NCBI GenBank assembly: GCA_900548735.1 | Contig: URMC01000041.1 | Span: forward strand, 1-14,640 | DNA from: an uncultured Eubacteriales bacterium | GTDB taxonomy: Bacteria > Bacillota > Clostridia > Oscillospirales > CAG-272 | Length of the DNA: 14,640 nucleotides | Direction: 5' to 3' | Part shown: one piece after another, positions 5,079-12,646 of the stretch | Layout: each line of letters opens with the position of its first letter | Numbering within the stretch: the first letter of the stretch is position 1 | Position numbers and translations under genes: made by a program | Notes under the pieces: model-generated | Database searches by the model: none | What the model saw: the letters and a program-made list of their open reading frames with translations, nothing else | Told to the model about the DNA's origin: nothing

Positions 5079-5769
5079 TATCGTGGTGTGGCTGTTTGTT
5101 GCCATTGCCGTGTTGATGATGGTGTTTACCATTATCTCGGTGGCAACATTTGACCGCACGGACCGCAGTCTGTTCGGGATGAAAGCGTTTATCGTGCTTT
5201 CCGATTCGATGAGCAGGACGGACTTTTCGGCAGGGGATCTGGTTTTCGTGAAAGAAGTGGACCCCGCGACCCTCGCGGAAGGGGATATCATTTCCTACAT
5301 TTCGCAAAACACCGCCAATTACGGCGAGACCGTGACCCATAAAATCCGCCGCGTTACCACCGACGCCAAAGGCAACCCCGGCTTTGTGACCTACGGTACC
5401 ACCACCGACACGGATGATGAGACTATTGTGACCTATCCTTTCGTGATTGGCAAATACAAAGGGCATATCCCCAAGATCGGGCGGTTTTTCCAGTTTCTCA
5501 AAACCACGCCCGGCTATATCGTGTGTATCCTGATTCCTTTTCTGGTTCTGATCCTTTTTGAGGGCGCACAGTGTATCCGGCTGTTCCGCAAATATAAAGC
5601 GGAGCAACAGGCGGCGCTGAATGCCGAGCGCGAAAAACTGGAAGCCGACAAGGCGGAAACCGCCCGGATGCTGGAAGAATTGCGCGCCATGCAAGCCAAA
5701 CTGGAGGCAAAAGAAAACGCCGGAAAAGGCACCCCTTCGGGCGAGAAGCCGCCCGAATCCAATCCTTGA
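5053..5769 (+). CDS. sipW: SipW-type signal peptidase I (Ser/His) with coiled-coil tail
   Basis: A 238-aa membrane signal peptidase of the SipW/ER-type class, which uses a Ser/His pair instead of Ser/Lys and cleaves TasA-like preproteins. Membrane helix at 8-31, then VLSDSMS with Ser52 as nucleophile, then GDLVFVKEVD, GDIISYI, TVTHKIRR with His96 in place of Lys, and YGTTTDTDDE carrying the acidic residue(s). A second helix at about 153-171 is followed by a cytoplasmic tail. Residues 180-221 are strongly charged and probably coiled coil (EQQAALNAEREKLEADKAE), ending in a Pro/Gly-rich tip. From family knowledge the Bacillus SipW is about 190 aa, so this is extended at the C-terminus. ATG 5053 follows GAGGAG by 9 bases. 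It lies directly before the three large substrate genes. Confidence 0.93.
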   Translation: MKARNLIRNIVVWLFVAIAVLMMVFTIISVATFDRTDRSLFGMKAFIVLSDSMSRTDFSAGDLVFVKEVDPATLAEGDIISYISQNTANYGETVTHKIRRVTTDAKGNPGFVTYGTTTDTDDETIVTYPFVIGKYKGHIPKIGRFFQFLKTTPGYIVCILIPFLVLILFEGAQCIRLFRKYKAEQQAALNAEREKLEADKAETARMLEELRAMQAKLEAKENAGKGTPSGEKPPESNP

Positions 5770-5801
5770 TCCAAATTTTTGAAAATAAAAGGAGAAAAAC
5801 T

Positions 5802-6989
5802 ATGAAAACAACAACTTCTACCAAGAAAGCGTTCTTTCTGGCGGTACTTTCCACCTTGCTTTGCGTGTCGATGCTGATCGGCACCACCTTTGCGTGGTTC
5901 ACCGACACCGCAAGCACGGCGGTAAACAAAATCCAGGCGGGTAATCTGGACATCGAATTAGAGTACAGCAAAGATTTTTCCGAATGGAAAAAAGTGAACG
6001 ATACAACCAAGGTGTTCGAGGAGAGCACCCTGTGGGAGCCGGGTCGTACGGAGGTTGTATATCTTCGCGTCAAGAACGCAGGAAATCTTGCATTGAATTA
6101 TACGCTCGGCATTTATAACCTTTACAATAGCACCGGCAAAAATGTTTTGGGCAACAAATATAGTCTCGGCGACTATGTGAAGTTGGGCGCAGCGGAAGCC
6201 GATGCTGCATATGCAGACCGTGCGGCGGCTATCAGTGCTGTGCAAGACAGCGCCAAAACGCTTAATAATATTGGGAATACCGGCGTTGTCGGTGAAACCC
6301 TTGCTACCAACGCTACAAAGACCTATGCAATGGTGCTTTATATGCCTACGGAAGTCGGAAACGAAGCTAACCCGAAAAATAATGATCCGTATTGGGCGGC
6401 AAAGGTTTCCTTCGGTATCAGTGTAAGCGCTACACAGGCAATGTCTGAATCGGATTCGTTTGACAATACATACGATGAAGATGCTGCCGCCATTCTGTCT
6501 GCAATCAGCTTTTCTTCCGGAAAGCACGAAATCACCCAGAATATGCAGGCAAACGGACGCTTTGGCGCAGTACAGGCTGAAAAAACAGCTCAGTTTACGA
6601 TCAATGCCGATGTATATGCCGTGTACAATAAGGATGCGAGCGGCACTACCGGCGGAGCCATGGCTGTTTGGGCCGCCGGAAGCAGCAAGGTTATCATCAA
6701 TGGCGGTGATTTCCGTCAGGTCGGTGTGCCTGCCGATGACCCTGTATGCGATCTGATTTATGCTGACGGAAGTGCTACGATTGAAATCAACGGCGGTACC
6801 TTCAAGGCTGTGACGCCCGCAAACACCCTGAACTGCAAGGACGGCTCCAATGCGAAGATTATCGTAAAAGGCGGTAGCTTCTATAAGTATGACCCGTCTA
6901 ACCCGACCCTTGGAGACAACGAAGTTGTCGTTGCTGCAGGCTACCATGTAGTACAAGACGGCGACTGGTTCAATGTTGTTGCCGATTAA
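5802..6989 (+). CDS. SipW-dependent TasA-like fibre subunit 1 with beta-solenoid C-terminus
   Basis: A 395-aa secreted protein. Signal peptide 1 to about 34: two lysines, a hydrophobic core, then LIGTTFAWFTDTASTA, the hallmark of SipW substrates; cleavage is expected near 31-34. Residues 45-215 are the TasA/camelysin-like domain (TLWEPGRTEVVYLRVKNAGN at 77-96; MPTEVGNEA). A hinge SESDSFDNTYDEDA (215-228) leads to a C-terminal domain with NGGDF (300), NGGTF (330) and KGGSF (356) spaced about 26-30 residues, typical of stacked beta-solenoid turns. It ends YHVVQDGDWFNVVAD. It presumably forms extracellular fibres or a surface coat (inference). ATG 5802 follows AAAAGGAG; the frame is open 12 codons upstream without a ribosome site. 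The signal peptide matches subunits 2 and 3 in protein more than in DNA. Confidence 0.85.
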   Translation: MKTTTSTKKAFFLAVLSTLLCVSMLIGTTFAWFTDTASTAVNKIQAGNLDIELEYSKDFSEWKKVNDTTKVFEESTLWEPGRTEVVYLRVKNAGNLALNYTLGIYNLYNSTGKNVLGNKYSLGDYVKLGAAEADAAYADRAAAISAVQDSAKTLNNIGNTGVVGETLATNATKTYAMVLYMPTEVGNEANPKNNDPYWAAKVSFGISVSATQAMSESDSFDNTYDEDAAAILSAISFSSGKHEITQNMQANGRFGAVQAEKTAQFTINADVYAVYNKDASGTTGGAMAVWAAGSSKVIINGGDFRQVGVPADDPVCDLIYADGSATIEINGGTFKAVTPANTLNCKDGSNAKIIVKGGSFYKYDPSNPTLGDNEVVVAAGYHVVQDGDWFNVVAD

Positions 6990-7109
6990 CTGAAAATCAC
7001 AAAGAAATCAAGTCCTCTCCGCCCTCGGGCGGAGGGGCAACCAAAGGGTATCAGCACATGGTGCCTTTCGGTTGGGCAAAACCAAAAATAAATAAAGGAG
7101 AAAACAGCA
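6990..7109 (+). repeat. Two-hairpin intergenic RNA element, copy A
   Basis: Hairpin 1: CCTCTCCGCC/GGCGGAGGGG-type stem (7014-7037). Hairpin 2: 16-position stem 7038-7053 with 7059-7074, loop GCACA, one A-C mismatch and three G-T pairs. Then GGCAAAACC and the ribosome site of subunit 2. No U-tract follows either hairpin, so a complete stop of transcription is unlikely. Shares layout with copies B and C. Confidence 0.8.
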
Positions 7110-7222
7110 ATGACAAAAAGTAATTCTACGAAAAAAGCATTGGTATTTGCGCTTCTGTCCACCCTGCTTTGCGTGTCGATGCTGATTGGCACCACGTTTG
7201 CATGGTTCACGGATACGGCAAG
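7110..7222 (+). repeat. 113-bp block identical to 8442-8554
   Basis: The 5' ends of subunit genes 2 and 3 (signal peptide coding region) are identical base for base over 113 bp, including third codon positions. This indicates recent duplication or gene conversion. A second identical block of 58 bp lies at 7620-7677 and 8973-9030. Confidence 0.9.
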
Positions 7223-8333
7223 TACCGCAGTCAACAAGATTCAGGCAGGCAACCTGAAAGTGGAGCTGGTGAAAGAGGATGGCTCCAAGCTGACCGAGGC
7301 ACTGAAATGGGTCTCCGCTGACGAGGGCGCCGAAATCCTGTGGGAGCCCGGCTGCACCTACAACCTGGAGGGTTTCAAGGTCAAGAACAGCGGCACGCTG
7401 GCACTGAAATACAAAGTGGTTATCTCCGGCGTAAACGGCAACGCAGACCTGCTGAACGTGCTGACCTTTACTTACACGGTTGACGGCGCGGCGTTTGACG
7501 CGGACAGCGAGTTTAAACTTGCCGCAGGCGCAACTTCTCCCGTGTTCACCATTTCCGCCCATATGGACGAAGCGGCAGGCAACGAGTATAAGGGGAAGGA
7601 ACTGGACGGCATCGCTATCACGGTCTATGCAACGCAGGACACCGTGGAGAGCGACAGCAACGGCAATACCTATGATGAGAACGCAACCTACCCGGTTAAA
7701 ACCGCCGAGGGGCTGAAAACCGCGCTGGTTTCCGGCGGCGTGGTCGAAATTGCGGACAACATCACCGTGGCGGATGAATCCGCCGACGCAATCAACAGAA
7801 TCGGTGCAGATGCGACCGTCAACTTTGGCGACAACCGGGTCGTGCTGGATCTGCCCGCCGCTACGAGTGCTACCGCCAACTGGATCGGTGTGCGCGTTGC
7901 GGGCGGCAAGGTGGTCTTCAACGCCAACAACGGCGGCGTGCAGACCGCGGCAAATCAGGAACTGTATGCCGTAACGGTCGGCACTACCACCACTACCGCA
8001 AATCTGACCATCAATGGCGGCACCTATATCGGCGGCACCACTGCTGTACAGGTCACCAAAGGGACTCTGACCATCAACGGCGGTTTCTTCCGGGCTTACA
8101 TTGAGGGCGAGGATGAGTACAATGCCAACCCCGCATACCTGATCAACTGCATTGATGATAACTACAAAGACGGCAGCGCGAAGGTGATCATCACCGGCGG
8201 CACGTTTGTGAATTTTGACCCCTCCAACAACGCGGCGGAGGGTGCCGGCACCAACTTCGTGGCTGACGGCTACAAAGTCGTTTCCAAAGAGCAGACAAAC
8301 GGTGAGGTCTGGTACACCGTTGTTGCGAAATAA
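7110..8333 (+). CDS. SipW-dependent TasA-like fibre subunit 2 with beta-solenoid C-terminus
   Basis: A 407-aa paralogue of subunit 1. Signal peptide 1-34 with LIGTTFAWFTDTASTA. TasA/camelysin-like domain about 45-180 (ILWEPGCTYNLEGFKVKNSG at 76-95, LALKYKVVISGV, ISAHMDEAAGNEY at 148-160, ITVYATQDTVESDS). Hinge SDSNGNTYDENATYP (181-195), then a solenoid-like domain with INGGTY (301), INGGFF (322) and ITGGTF (361), ending GEVWYTVVAK. The first 113 bases are identical to those of subunit 3, and further identical blocks occur inside, while the C-terminal domains differ. ATG 7110 follows AAAGGAG by 9 bases. Likely an extracellular fibre subunit processed by the upstream SipW; a ligand-binding role for the C-terminus is inference. 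Confidence 0.85.
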   Translation: MTKSNSTKKALVFALLSTLLCVSMLIGTTFAWFTDTASTAVNKIQAGNLKVELVKEDGSKLTEALKWVSADEGAEILWEPGCTYNLEGFKVKNSGTLALKYKVVISGVNGNADLLNVLTFTYTVDGAAFDADSEFKLAAGATSPVFTISAHMDEAAGNEYKGKELDGIAITVYATQDTVESDSNGNTYDENATYPVKTAEGLKTALVSGGVVEIADNITVADESADAINRIGADATVNFGDNRVVLDLPAATSATANWIGVRVAGGKVVFNANNGGVQTAANQELYAVTVGTTTTTANLTINGGTYIGGTTAVQVTKGTLTINGGFFRAYIEGEDEYNANPAYLINCIDDNYKDGSAKVIITGGTFVNFDPSNNAAEGAGTNFVADGYKVVSKEQTNGEVWYTVVAK

Positions 8334-8441
8334 TTTCTGATTTTATCCCCTCCGCCTGTGGGCGGAGGGGCAACCCAAGAGCACGAGCATATCGTGCTTT
8401 TGGGTTGGGCAAAACCAAAATAAGAAAAGGAGAATACGACA
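8334..8441 (+). repeat. Two-hairpin intergenic RNA element, copy B
   Basis: Hairpin 1: CCCCTCCGCC/GGCGGAGGGG (8347-8356, 8361-8370). Hairpin 2: 8371-8386 with 8392-8407, all 16 positions paired (one G-T), loop GCATA. Then GGCAAAACC and the ribosome site of subunit 3. Compared with copy A, several stem positions changed on both arms so that pairing is kept. Confidence 0.85.
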
Positions 8442-9767
8442 ATGACAAAAAGTAATTCTACGAAAAAAGCATTGGTATTTGCGCTTCTGTCCACCCTGCT
8501 TTGCGTGTCGATGCTGATTGGCACCACGTTTGCATGGTTCACGGATACGGCAAGCACTGCGGTCAACAAAATTGTTGCCGGTAATCTGGATGTGAAACTG
8601 GAATACGCGACCGCATGGAATGAAACCGGCGAACCCACCGCATGGGCTGACGCCGAGGGCAAGACCCTCAACTTCCGCACGGCGGATAACAACACCAACA
8701 TCCTGTGGGAGCCGGGCTGCACCTACAAACTCCCCGAACTCCGCGTGGTCAACAACGGCACGCTGGCACTCAAATTCAAAGTGGAGATTTCGGGCGTTGA
8801 TGGAAACACCGGGCTTATGAAAGTGATCAACTTCACGATGAACGGAATGGAACTCGGCACCGACATCTCGCTTGCCAAGGGCGCAACCTCCGATGTGCTG
8901 GCGATTTCCGCCCATATGGACGAAGCGGCAGGCAACGAGTATCGGAATCAGGAGATCACCGGTATCGGCATAACGGTCTATGCAACGCAGGACACCGTGG
9001 AGAGCGACAGCAACGGCAATACCTATGATGCGGACGCCACGGTGGATTTCATCCCTGTCAGCACTACAGAAGAACTGAAAGATGTATTCAAGTCTGCCAA
9101 GGCGGGCGAGAGTGTCAATGTTTCTCTGAACGGCGATGTGGAGATCAGCAACAATGAGCTGGTTGTTGTCAACGAAAAGCAGAGCGGCGTTGGCGTTGGT
9201 GTGGGTGACATCAATATTCAGGCAAACGGCCATACCATCAAAACCACAAACAACGGGACTCGTTGCGTAAAGATTGAATGCTCTGATACGGTGCGCAACA
9301 TTACGATTACCGGTGCTAAGATTGTGTCTGAAAGCACTGTCGGCAGTTCCTCCTCCGAGAATCGTGGCGTGCAGATTTTCAGCGTGAATAATGCAACGAT
9401 CAATTTGGTCAACTGCAAAATCGAAATGAAGTCCAATGATTACAGCTATCCTGTGAAAATTGGTGGAACCAGTGAAAACCTTACCGTCAATCTTACGGGT
9501 TGCACCCTGACCGGTGCCAACTGCATTGAGAGCTTTGGCAAAAACTGCATTGTAAATATCACCGATTGCGTGCTGAATTCCAATTACGGTCCGAATGCGA
9601 CTTATTGCGGCAACGGCATTCAGGATAAGAATGGTACTAACAACACCTATAACATCAAAAATACTGTTTTCAACGGTGCAAACGCTCAGCCGTGGCAAAC
9701 AAGCGCAACCACTATAATCAATGATTTGGGCGGCAATGTTTATAACACTACCCTCACTGCTGAATAA
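8442..9767 (+). CDS. SipW-dependent TasA-like fibre subunit 3 with pectate-lyase-like beta-helix C-terminus
   Basis: A 441-aa paralogue with the same first 41 residues as subunit 2. TasA/camelysin-like domain about 45-190 (ILWEPGCTYKLPELRVVNNG at 87-106, ISAHMDEAAGNEY at 155-167, VYATQDTVESDS). After the hinge NGNTYDADAT (191-200) the C-terminal 240 residues differ from the other subunits. STTEELKDVFKSAKAGESVNV starts the domain, followed by strand-turn repeats NITITGAKIVSE, TINLVNCKIEMK, VNLTGCTLTGAN and VNITDCVLNSN, a right-handed parallel beta-helix pattern with N/C ladder positions. This resembles surface carbohydrate-binding or adhesin modules; no catalytic residues can be claimed. ATG 8442 follows AAAAGGAG. 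Confidence 0.85.
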   Translation: MTKSNSTKKALVFALLSTLLCVSMLIGTTFAWFTDTASTAVNKIVAGNLDVKLEYATAWNETGEPTAWADAEGKTLNFRTADNNTNILWEPGCTYKLPELRVVNNGTLALKFKVEISGVDGNTGLMKVINFTMNGMELGTDISLAKGATSDVLAISAHMDEAAGNEYRNQEITGIGITVYATQDTVESDSNGNTYDADATVDFIPVSTTEELKDVFKSAKAGESVNVSLNGDVEISNNELVVVNEKQSGVGVGVGDINIQANGHTIKTTNNGTRCVKIECSDTVRNITITGAKIVSESTVGSSSSENRGVQIFSVNNATINLVNCKIEMKSNDYSYPVKIGGTSENLTVNLTGCTLTGANCIESFGKNCIVNITDCVLNSNYGPNATYCGNGIQDKNGTNNTYNIKNTVFNGANAQPWQTSATTIINDLGGNVYNTTLTAE

Positions 9768-9871
9768 ATATTGATTCGACTATCGCCTCACCCCACCCCC
9801 GCGGGGGTGGGGCAACCAAAGGGTATCAGCACATGGTGCCTTTTGCTTGAAAAAACAGAAAGGAGAAACTG
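9768..9871 (+). repeat. Two-hairpin intergenic RNA element, copy C
   Basis: Hairpin 1 has a different sequence but the same place: CCCCACCCCC/GGGGGTGGGG (9791-9800, 9803-9812). Hairpin 2: 9813-9828 with 9834-9849, loop GCACA, one C-C mismatch. The GGCAAAACC tail of A and B is degraded to AAAAAAC. It precedes the last gene of the operon. Confidence 0.8.
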
Positions 9872-10615
9872 ATGGAGGCTTCGGCTTTTGAAATTGCATT
9901 GCTCATTCTGGTCGGCGTGCTGTTGCTGATTCCGTTGGTGATTAAAATAATTACCTCGATCCTTGCCTACCGTCAGGGTAGCAGGTACCTGTATATGGAA
10001 CTGCAACGCTCCGAGAGTGAGGAGGAGCGTGAACGGTGGCGGCGCGCACTGAGTTATGAGCGCCTGTGCCTTCTGCCCTTTGTCACAGAAAAAAACGTCA
10101 GATCCGTGTATCGCTTTTTCCATAAATCCGGCAAAGAAAAGCCGGAAAAGGACGGGCTTGCCTGCTCCCTTACCCCTGCGGTGCTTTGCATTGTGTTGTG
10201 TATGGTTTCGCTTTGCGGGGTGACCTTTGCGTGGTATTCCGCCTCCTCGGGCAGCACGACCGAGCAGATTCAGACCGCGTCCTATGACATTACGGCAACC
10301 GTGGCGGAAACGGGCGGCGGCGAGCTGACGCTTGCAGACGGGGTGTACAACCTGAGCGCCGGAAAAACCTATCGGTTTGTGTTGGAGCAGAAGGCGGCAA
10401 CCACCGCCAGCACGGGGTATTGTGTGATCACCCTGACGGATGCAAACGGTGACACTGTGCTGTATGCCGACCCGGTGCAGAAAAGCGCGTTTACGTTTAC
10501 CGTAACGGTAAAAGAGGACCTTACGGTTTCCCTGAGTGCGGTATGGGGCAAACTGCCGGAAATGATTCCGGCGGAAAGCGTAATCCCCGAGGGCGGCACT
10601 GTGGAAGCCGGCTGA
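9872..10615 (+). CDS. Membrane protein with internal SipW-like export motif, last gene of the fibre operon
   Basis: A 247-aa protein I cannot assign to a named family. Residues 6-31 form a first membrane helix. Residues 32-97 are a charged, Arg/Glu-rich segment (ESEEERERWRRALSYERL), probably cytoplasmic. Residues 100-121 form a second helix ending SLCGVTFAWYSASSGS, which closely matches the TFAWFTDTAS motif of the secreted subunits. The rest (122-247) is a Thr/Val-rich beta domain, presumably outside. SipW might cut it after the second helix, releasing a small TasA-like domain, or it might stay as an anchor linking fibres to the membrane (inference). ATG 9872 follows AAAGGAG. It is the final gene before the terminator. 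Confidence 0.72.
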   Translation: MEASAFEIALLILVGVLLLIPLVIKIITSILAYRQGSRYLYMELQRSESEEERERWRRALSYERLCLLPFVTEKNVRSVYRFFHKSGKEKPEKDGLACSLTPAVLCIVLCMVSLCGVTFAWYSASSGSTTEQIQTASYDITATVAETGGGELTLADGVYNLSAGKTYRFVLEQKAATTASTGYCVITLTDANGDTVLYADPVQKSAFTFTVTVKEDLTVSLSAVWGKLPEMIPAESVIPEGGTVEAG

Positions 10616-10659
10616 AAAGGGGCTGTTAAAAACTCAAAATAAGTTTTTTACACCCCTTT
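10616..10659 (+). other. Imperfect stem-loop after the fibre operon
   Basis: AAAGGGG pairs with CCCCTTT and AAAAACT with AGTTTTT around loop CAAAATA. It immediately follows the last stop and may protect the mRNA 3' end ahead of the terminator at 10678. Confidence 0.55.
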
Positions 10660-10677
10660 CGGAAAAGTTTGTACGGC

Positions 10678-10713
10678 AAAAAAATCCCCCCGCAAAAGCG
10701 GGGGGATTTTTTT
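10678..10713. terminator. Bidirectional terminator between the fibre operon and spoVG
   Basis: An 8-bp stem CCCCCCGC/GCGGGGGG with loop AAAA is flanked by seven A's on the left and seven T's on the right, so it works on both strands. It ends the plus-strand operon and the minus-strand spoVG transcript. Confidence 0.92.
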
Positions 10714-10720
10714 GCGTTGC

Positions 10721-11038
10721 TCAGACCTCAACCGGGGCTTCCTCAGCGGTTGCCGGTTCGGCTTCTGCCGCGGCTTTCGCTTCGGCAAGAGCCTTTTCAT
10801 ACGCCGCAATGACGGCGCTTTCCAGTTCTGCACGGAACGGGGCGTTGATGGGATGTACGATATCCCTGTACGTATCGTCCGGGTTCTTACGGCTGGGCAT
10901 AACGATGAAGAGACGCTCCCGCGCGTGAATGACCTTAATGTCATGAACGGCGAGCTGTGCGTCGAACGTGACGGAGACGACCGCTTTCATAGGGCCCTCG
11001 TCAAAAAGTTTACGGATTTTTACATCGGTGATTTGCAT
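10721..11038 (-). CDS. spoVG: SpoVG family regulator
   Basis: A 105-aa cytoplasmic protein of the SpoVG family, a small dimeric nucleic-acid-binding regulator involved in sporulation, cell division and virulence control in Firmicutes. The conserved core is clear: MQITDVKIRKLFDEGPMKAV (1-20), VTFDAQLAVHDIKVIHAR, LFIVMPSRKNPDDTYRDI (43-60), VHPINAPFRAELESAVIAAYE. Residues 83-105 are an Ala/Glu-rich tail typical of the variable C-terminus. ATG 11038 follows AAGGGAGG by 8 bases; the frame is open 41 codons upstream without a ribosome site. It is convergent with the fibre operon and divergent from murC. The promoter is unclear: TTGAAT and TATACT are seen upstream but with 19-base spacing. Confidence 0.95.
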   Translation of the reverse strand: MQITDVKIRKLFDEGPMKAVVSVTFDAQLAVHDIKVIHARERLFIVMPSRKNPDDTYRDIVHPINAPFRAELESAVIAAYEKALAEAKAAAEAEPATAEEAPVEV

Positions 11039-11193
11039 TGTAATTTCCTCCCTTGCAGTTCTGAAAATCAGGCTACGAGTATAGTATAAATTGGATTTGT
11101 GGTATTTATTCAATCGGTTTGTGTTTGTCTTGTGAAAATGACTCCAAATTACCGCGAACATTGTAAATTACTTGTAAACAAGGGGGCTTTGGC

Positions 11194-12621
11194 ATGTCTG
11201 TGCAGAATACGCACGCGGGCGCGGCGGGGATTGCCGCCGCGCTGTCGGGGGCAAAACGGCTGTGGTTTATCGGGATCGGCGGGATCCATATGGCATCGCT
11301 GGCGCTGTTTGCCGCGCGCCGGTTTTCGGTGGCAGGGTCAGACACGCGGGAGGGGGAAGGCACCGCGCGCCTGCGCGCGGCGGGTATCCCCGTCACCATC
11401 GGGCACAACGCGGCGGCGGCATGCGCCGCGGACGCGGTGATTTTTACACTTGCCGTTTCTCCGGACGATGAGGAGTATGTGGCGGCGGAGCGCGCCGGGG
11501 TGCCGCGCTTTTCGAGAGCCGATTTCTTAGGTTATCTGATGGCGGAATTTCCCTGCCGGATCGGGGTGGCGGGCAGCCACGGCAAGAGCACGGTCACGGC
11601 GATGGTGGCGGAGATTCTGATTGCCTCAGGGCGCTCGCCCACCGTGTTCTGCGGGGCGCCCGTGCGGGCGCTCGGCTCCCCCTTTGCGGCGGGTACCGGG
11701 CGGGAGGTGCTGTTTGAGGCGTGCGAGTACGAAGATTCCTTTCTTTGCTTCACGCCCACGCTGGCGGTGCTTCTGAACGCAGAGATGGATCATGTGGACT
11801 ACTTTGCCGACGAGAGCGCGATCGAGCGCTCTTTTGCCGCTTTCGGGGCGTTGCCGGGGGCAGAGGGTATCCTGCTCTATTCTGCCGACAACGAGGGCGC
11901 CGTACGCTGTGCGGCGACGTCTCATTCACGCCGGGTGTCGTTTGGGGAAGCCGGCGATTACCGCATCAGGGACGTTGCCATGCCGGGCGGCTACGGGGCG
12001 TTTACCGTTTGCCTGCCCGGTGGGGGAACACTGCCGCTCTCGCTCCGCGTGCCGGGGGCACATAATGTGCAGAATGCCACCGCGGCGGCGGCGGTGGCGG
12101 ATTTACTTGGCGTGCCTCACTCCGTGATCTCGGCGGCGCTGGGGGCATTCCGGGGTGCTTTACGGCGGATGGAGTTTCGCGGCGTGTACTTTGGGGCGCG
12201 GTTTTATGACGACTATGCGCACCACCCCACCGAAATCCGCGCCACCTTACAGGCGGCGCGGGCGCTGCTTGGGTGCGGCGGACGGCTTTATTGTGTGTTT
12301 CAGTCCCATACCTATTCCCGCACGGCGGCGTTTTTTGCGGAGTTCTGTGTGGCACTGCGCCTTGCCGACCGCGTGATCGTAACCGACATTTACCCGGCAA
12401 GAGAGACCGACACACTGGGGATGAGCGGGGCGTTGCTTGCCGCCGGGGTCGGCGATGGGGCGGCGTATGCCGGCAGTTTTCATGCTGTGGCAGAGCTGCT
12501 CCGGCAGGAGCTTTCCCCCCTTGATATGGTCGTGGTGATGGGCGCGGGGGATGTGAACCGTCTTTTCGCGGAATTTGGCGAAAGGGGCTTTACAAGCGGC
12601 GCGGAATCGGATAAAATATAA
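11194..12621 (+). CDS. murC: UDP-N-acetylmuramate--L-alanine ligase
   Basis: A 475-aa cytoplasmic Mur ligase adding L-Ala to UDP-MurNAc with ATP, the first amino-acid step of the peptidoglycan stem. Motifs in order: GIGGIHMASLA (27-37, UDP-binding Rossmann loop), GSHGKST (127-133, P-loop), FEACEYEDSF (174-183), NAEMDHVDYF (195-204), PGAHNVQNATAA (287-298), YDDYAHHPTEI (338-348), FQSHTYSRT (369-377), DIYPARE (398-404) and MGAGD near the end. GIGG-H-M plus the EACEY and YAHHP segments separate MurC from MurD/E/F and from Mpl. The P-loop is GSHGKST rather than the common GTHGKTT. ATG 11194 follows AGGGGG by 7 bases. It likely leads an operon with the two genes downstream. Confidence 0.93.
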   Translation: MSVQNTHAGAAGIAAALSGAKRLWFIGIGGIHMASLALFAARRFSVAGSDTREGEGTARLRAAGIPVTIGHNAAAACAADAVIFTLAVSPDDEEYVAAERAGVPRFSRADFLGYLMAEFPCRIGVAGSHGKSTVTAMVAEILIASGRSPTVFCGAPVRALGSPFAAGTGREVLFEACEYEDSFLCFTPTLAVLLNAEMDHVDYFADESAIERSFAAFGALPGAEGILLYSADNEGAVRCAATSHSRRVSFGEAGDYRIRDVAMPGGYGAFTVCLPGGGTLPLSLRVPGAHNVQNATAAAAVADLLGVPHSVISAALGAFRGALRRMEFRGVYFGARFYDDYAHHPTEIRATLQAARALLGCGGRLYCVFQSHTYSRTAAFFAEFCVALRLADRVIVTDIYPARETDTLGMSGALLAAGVGDGAAYAGSFHAVAELLRQELSPLDMVVVMGAGDVNRLFAEFGERGFTSGAESDKI

Positions 12622-12646
12622 GAAGCAAAAAGAAAGGGGAGAGCGT

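Noticed and set aside
7014..7037. Intrinsic terminator after fibre subunit 1 (and at 8347 and 9791)
   Set aside because: The stems are strong, but GGGGCAACC follows instead of a U-tract, and a second hairpin and the next ribosome site come directly after.
8343..9698. Long open frame (451 codons) on the minus strand opposite fibre subunit 3
   Set aside because: Translation is low-complexity shadow sequence without domains or a ribosome site, while the plus strand has a signal peptide, domain homology and paralogues. Similar minus-strand frames at 4696-5694 and 5958-6956 were rejected for the same reason.
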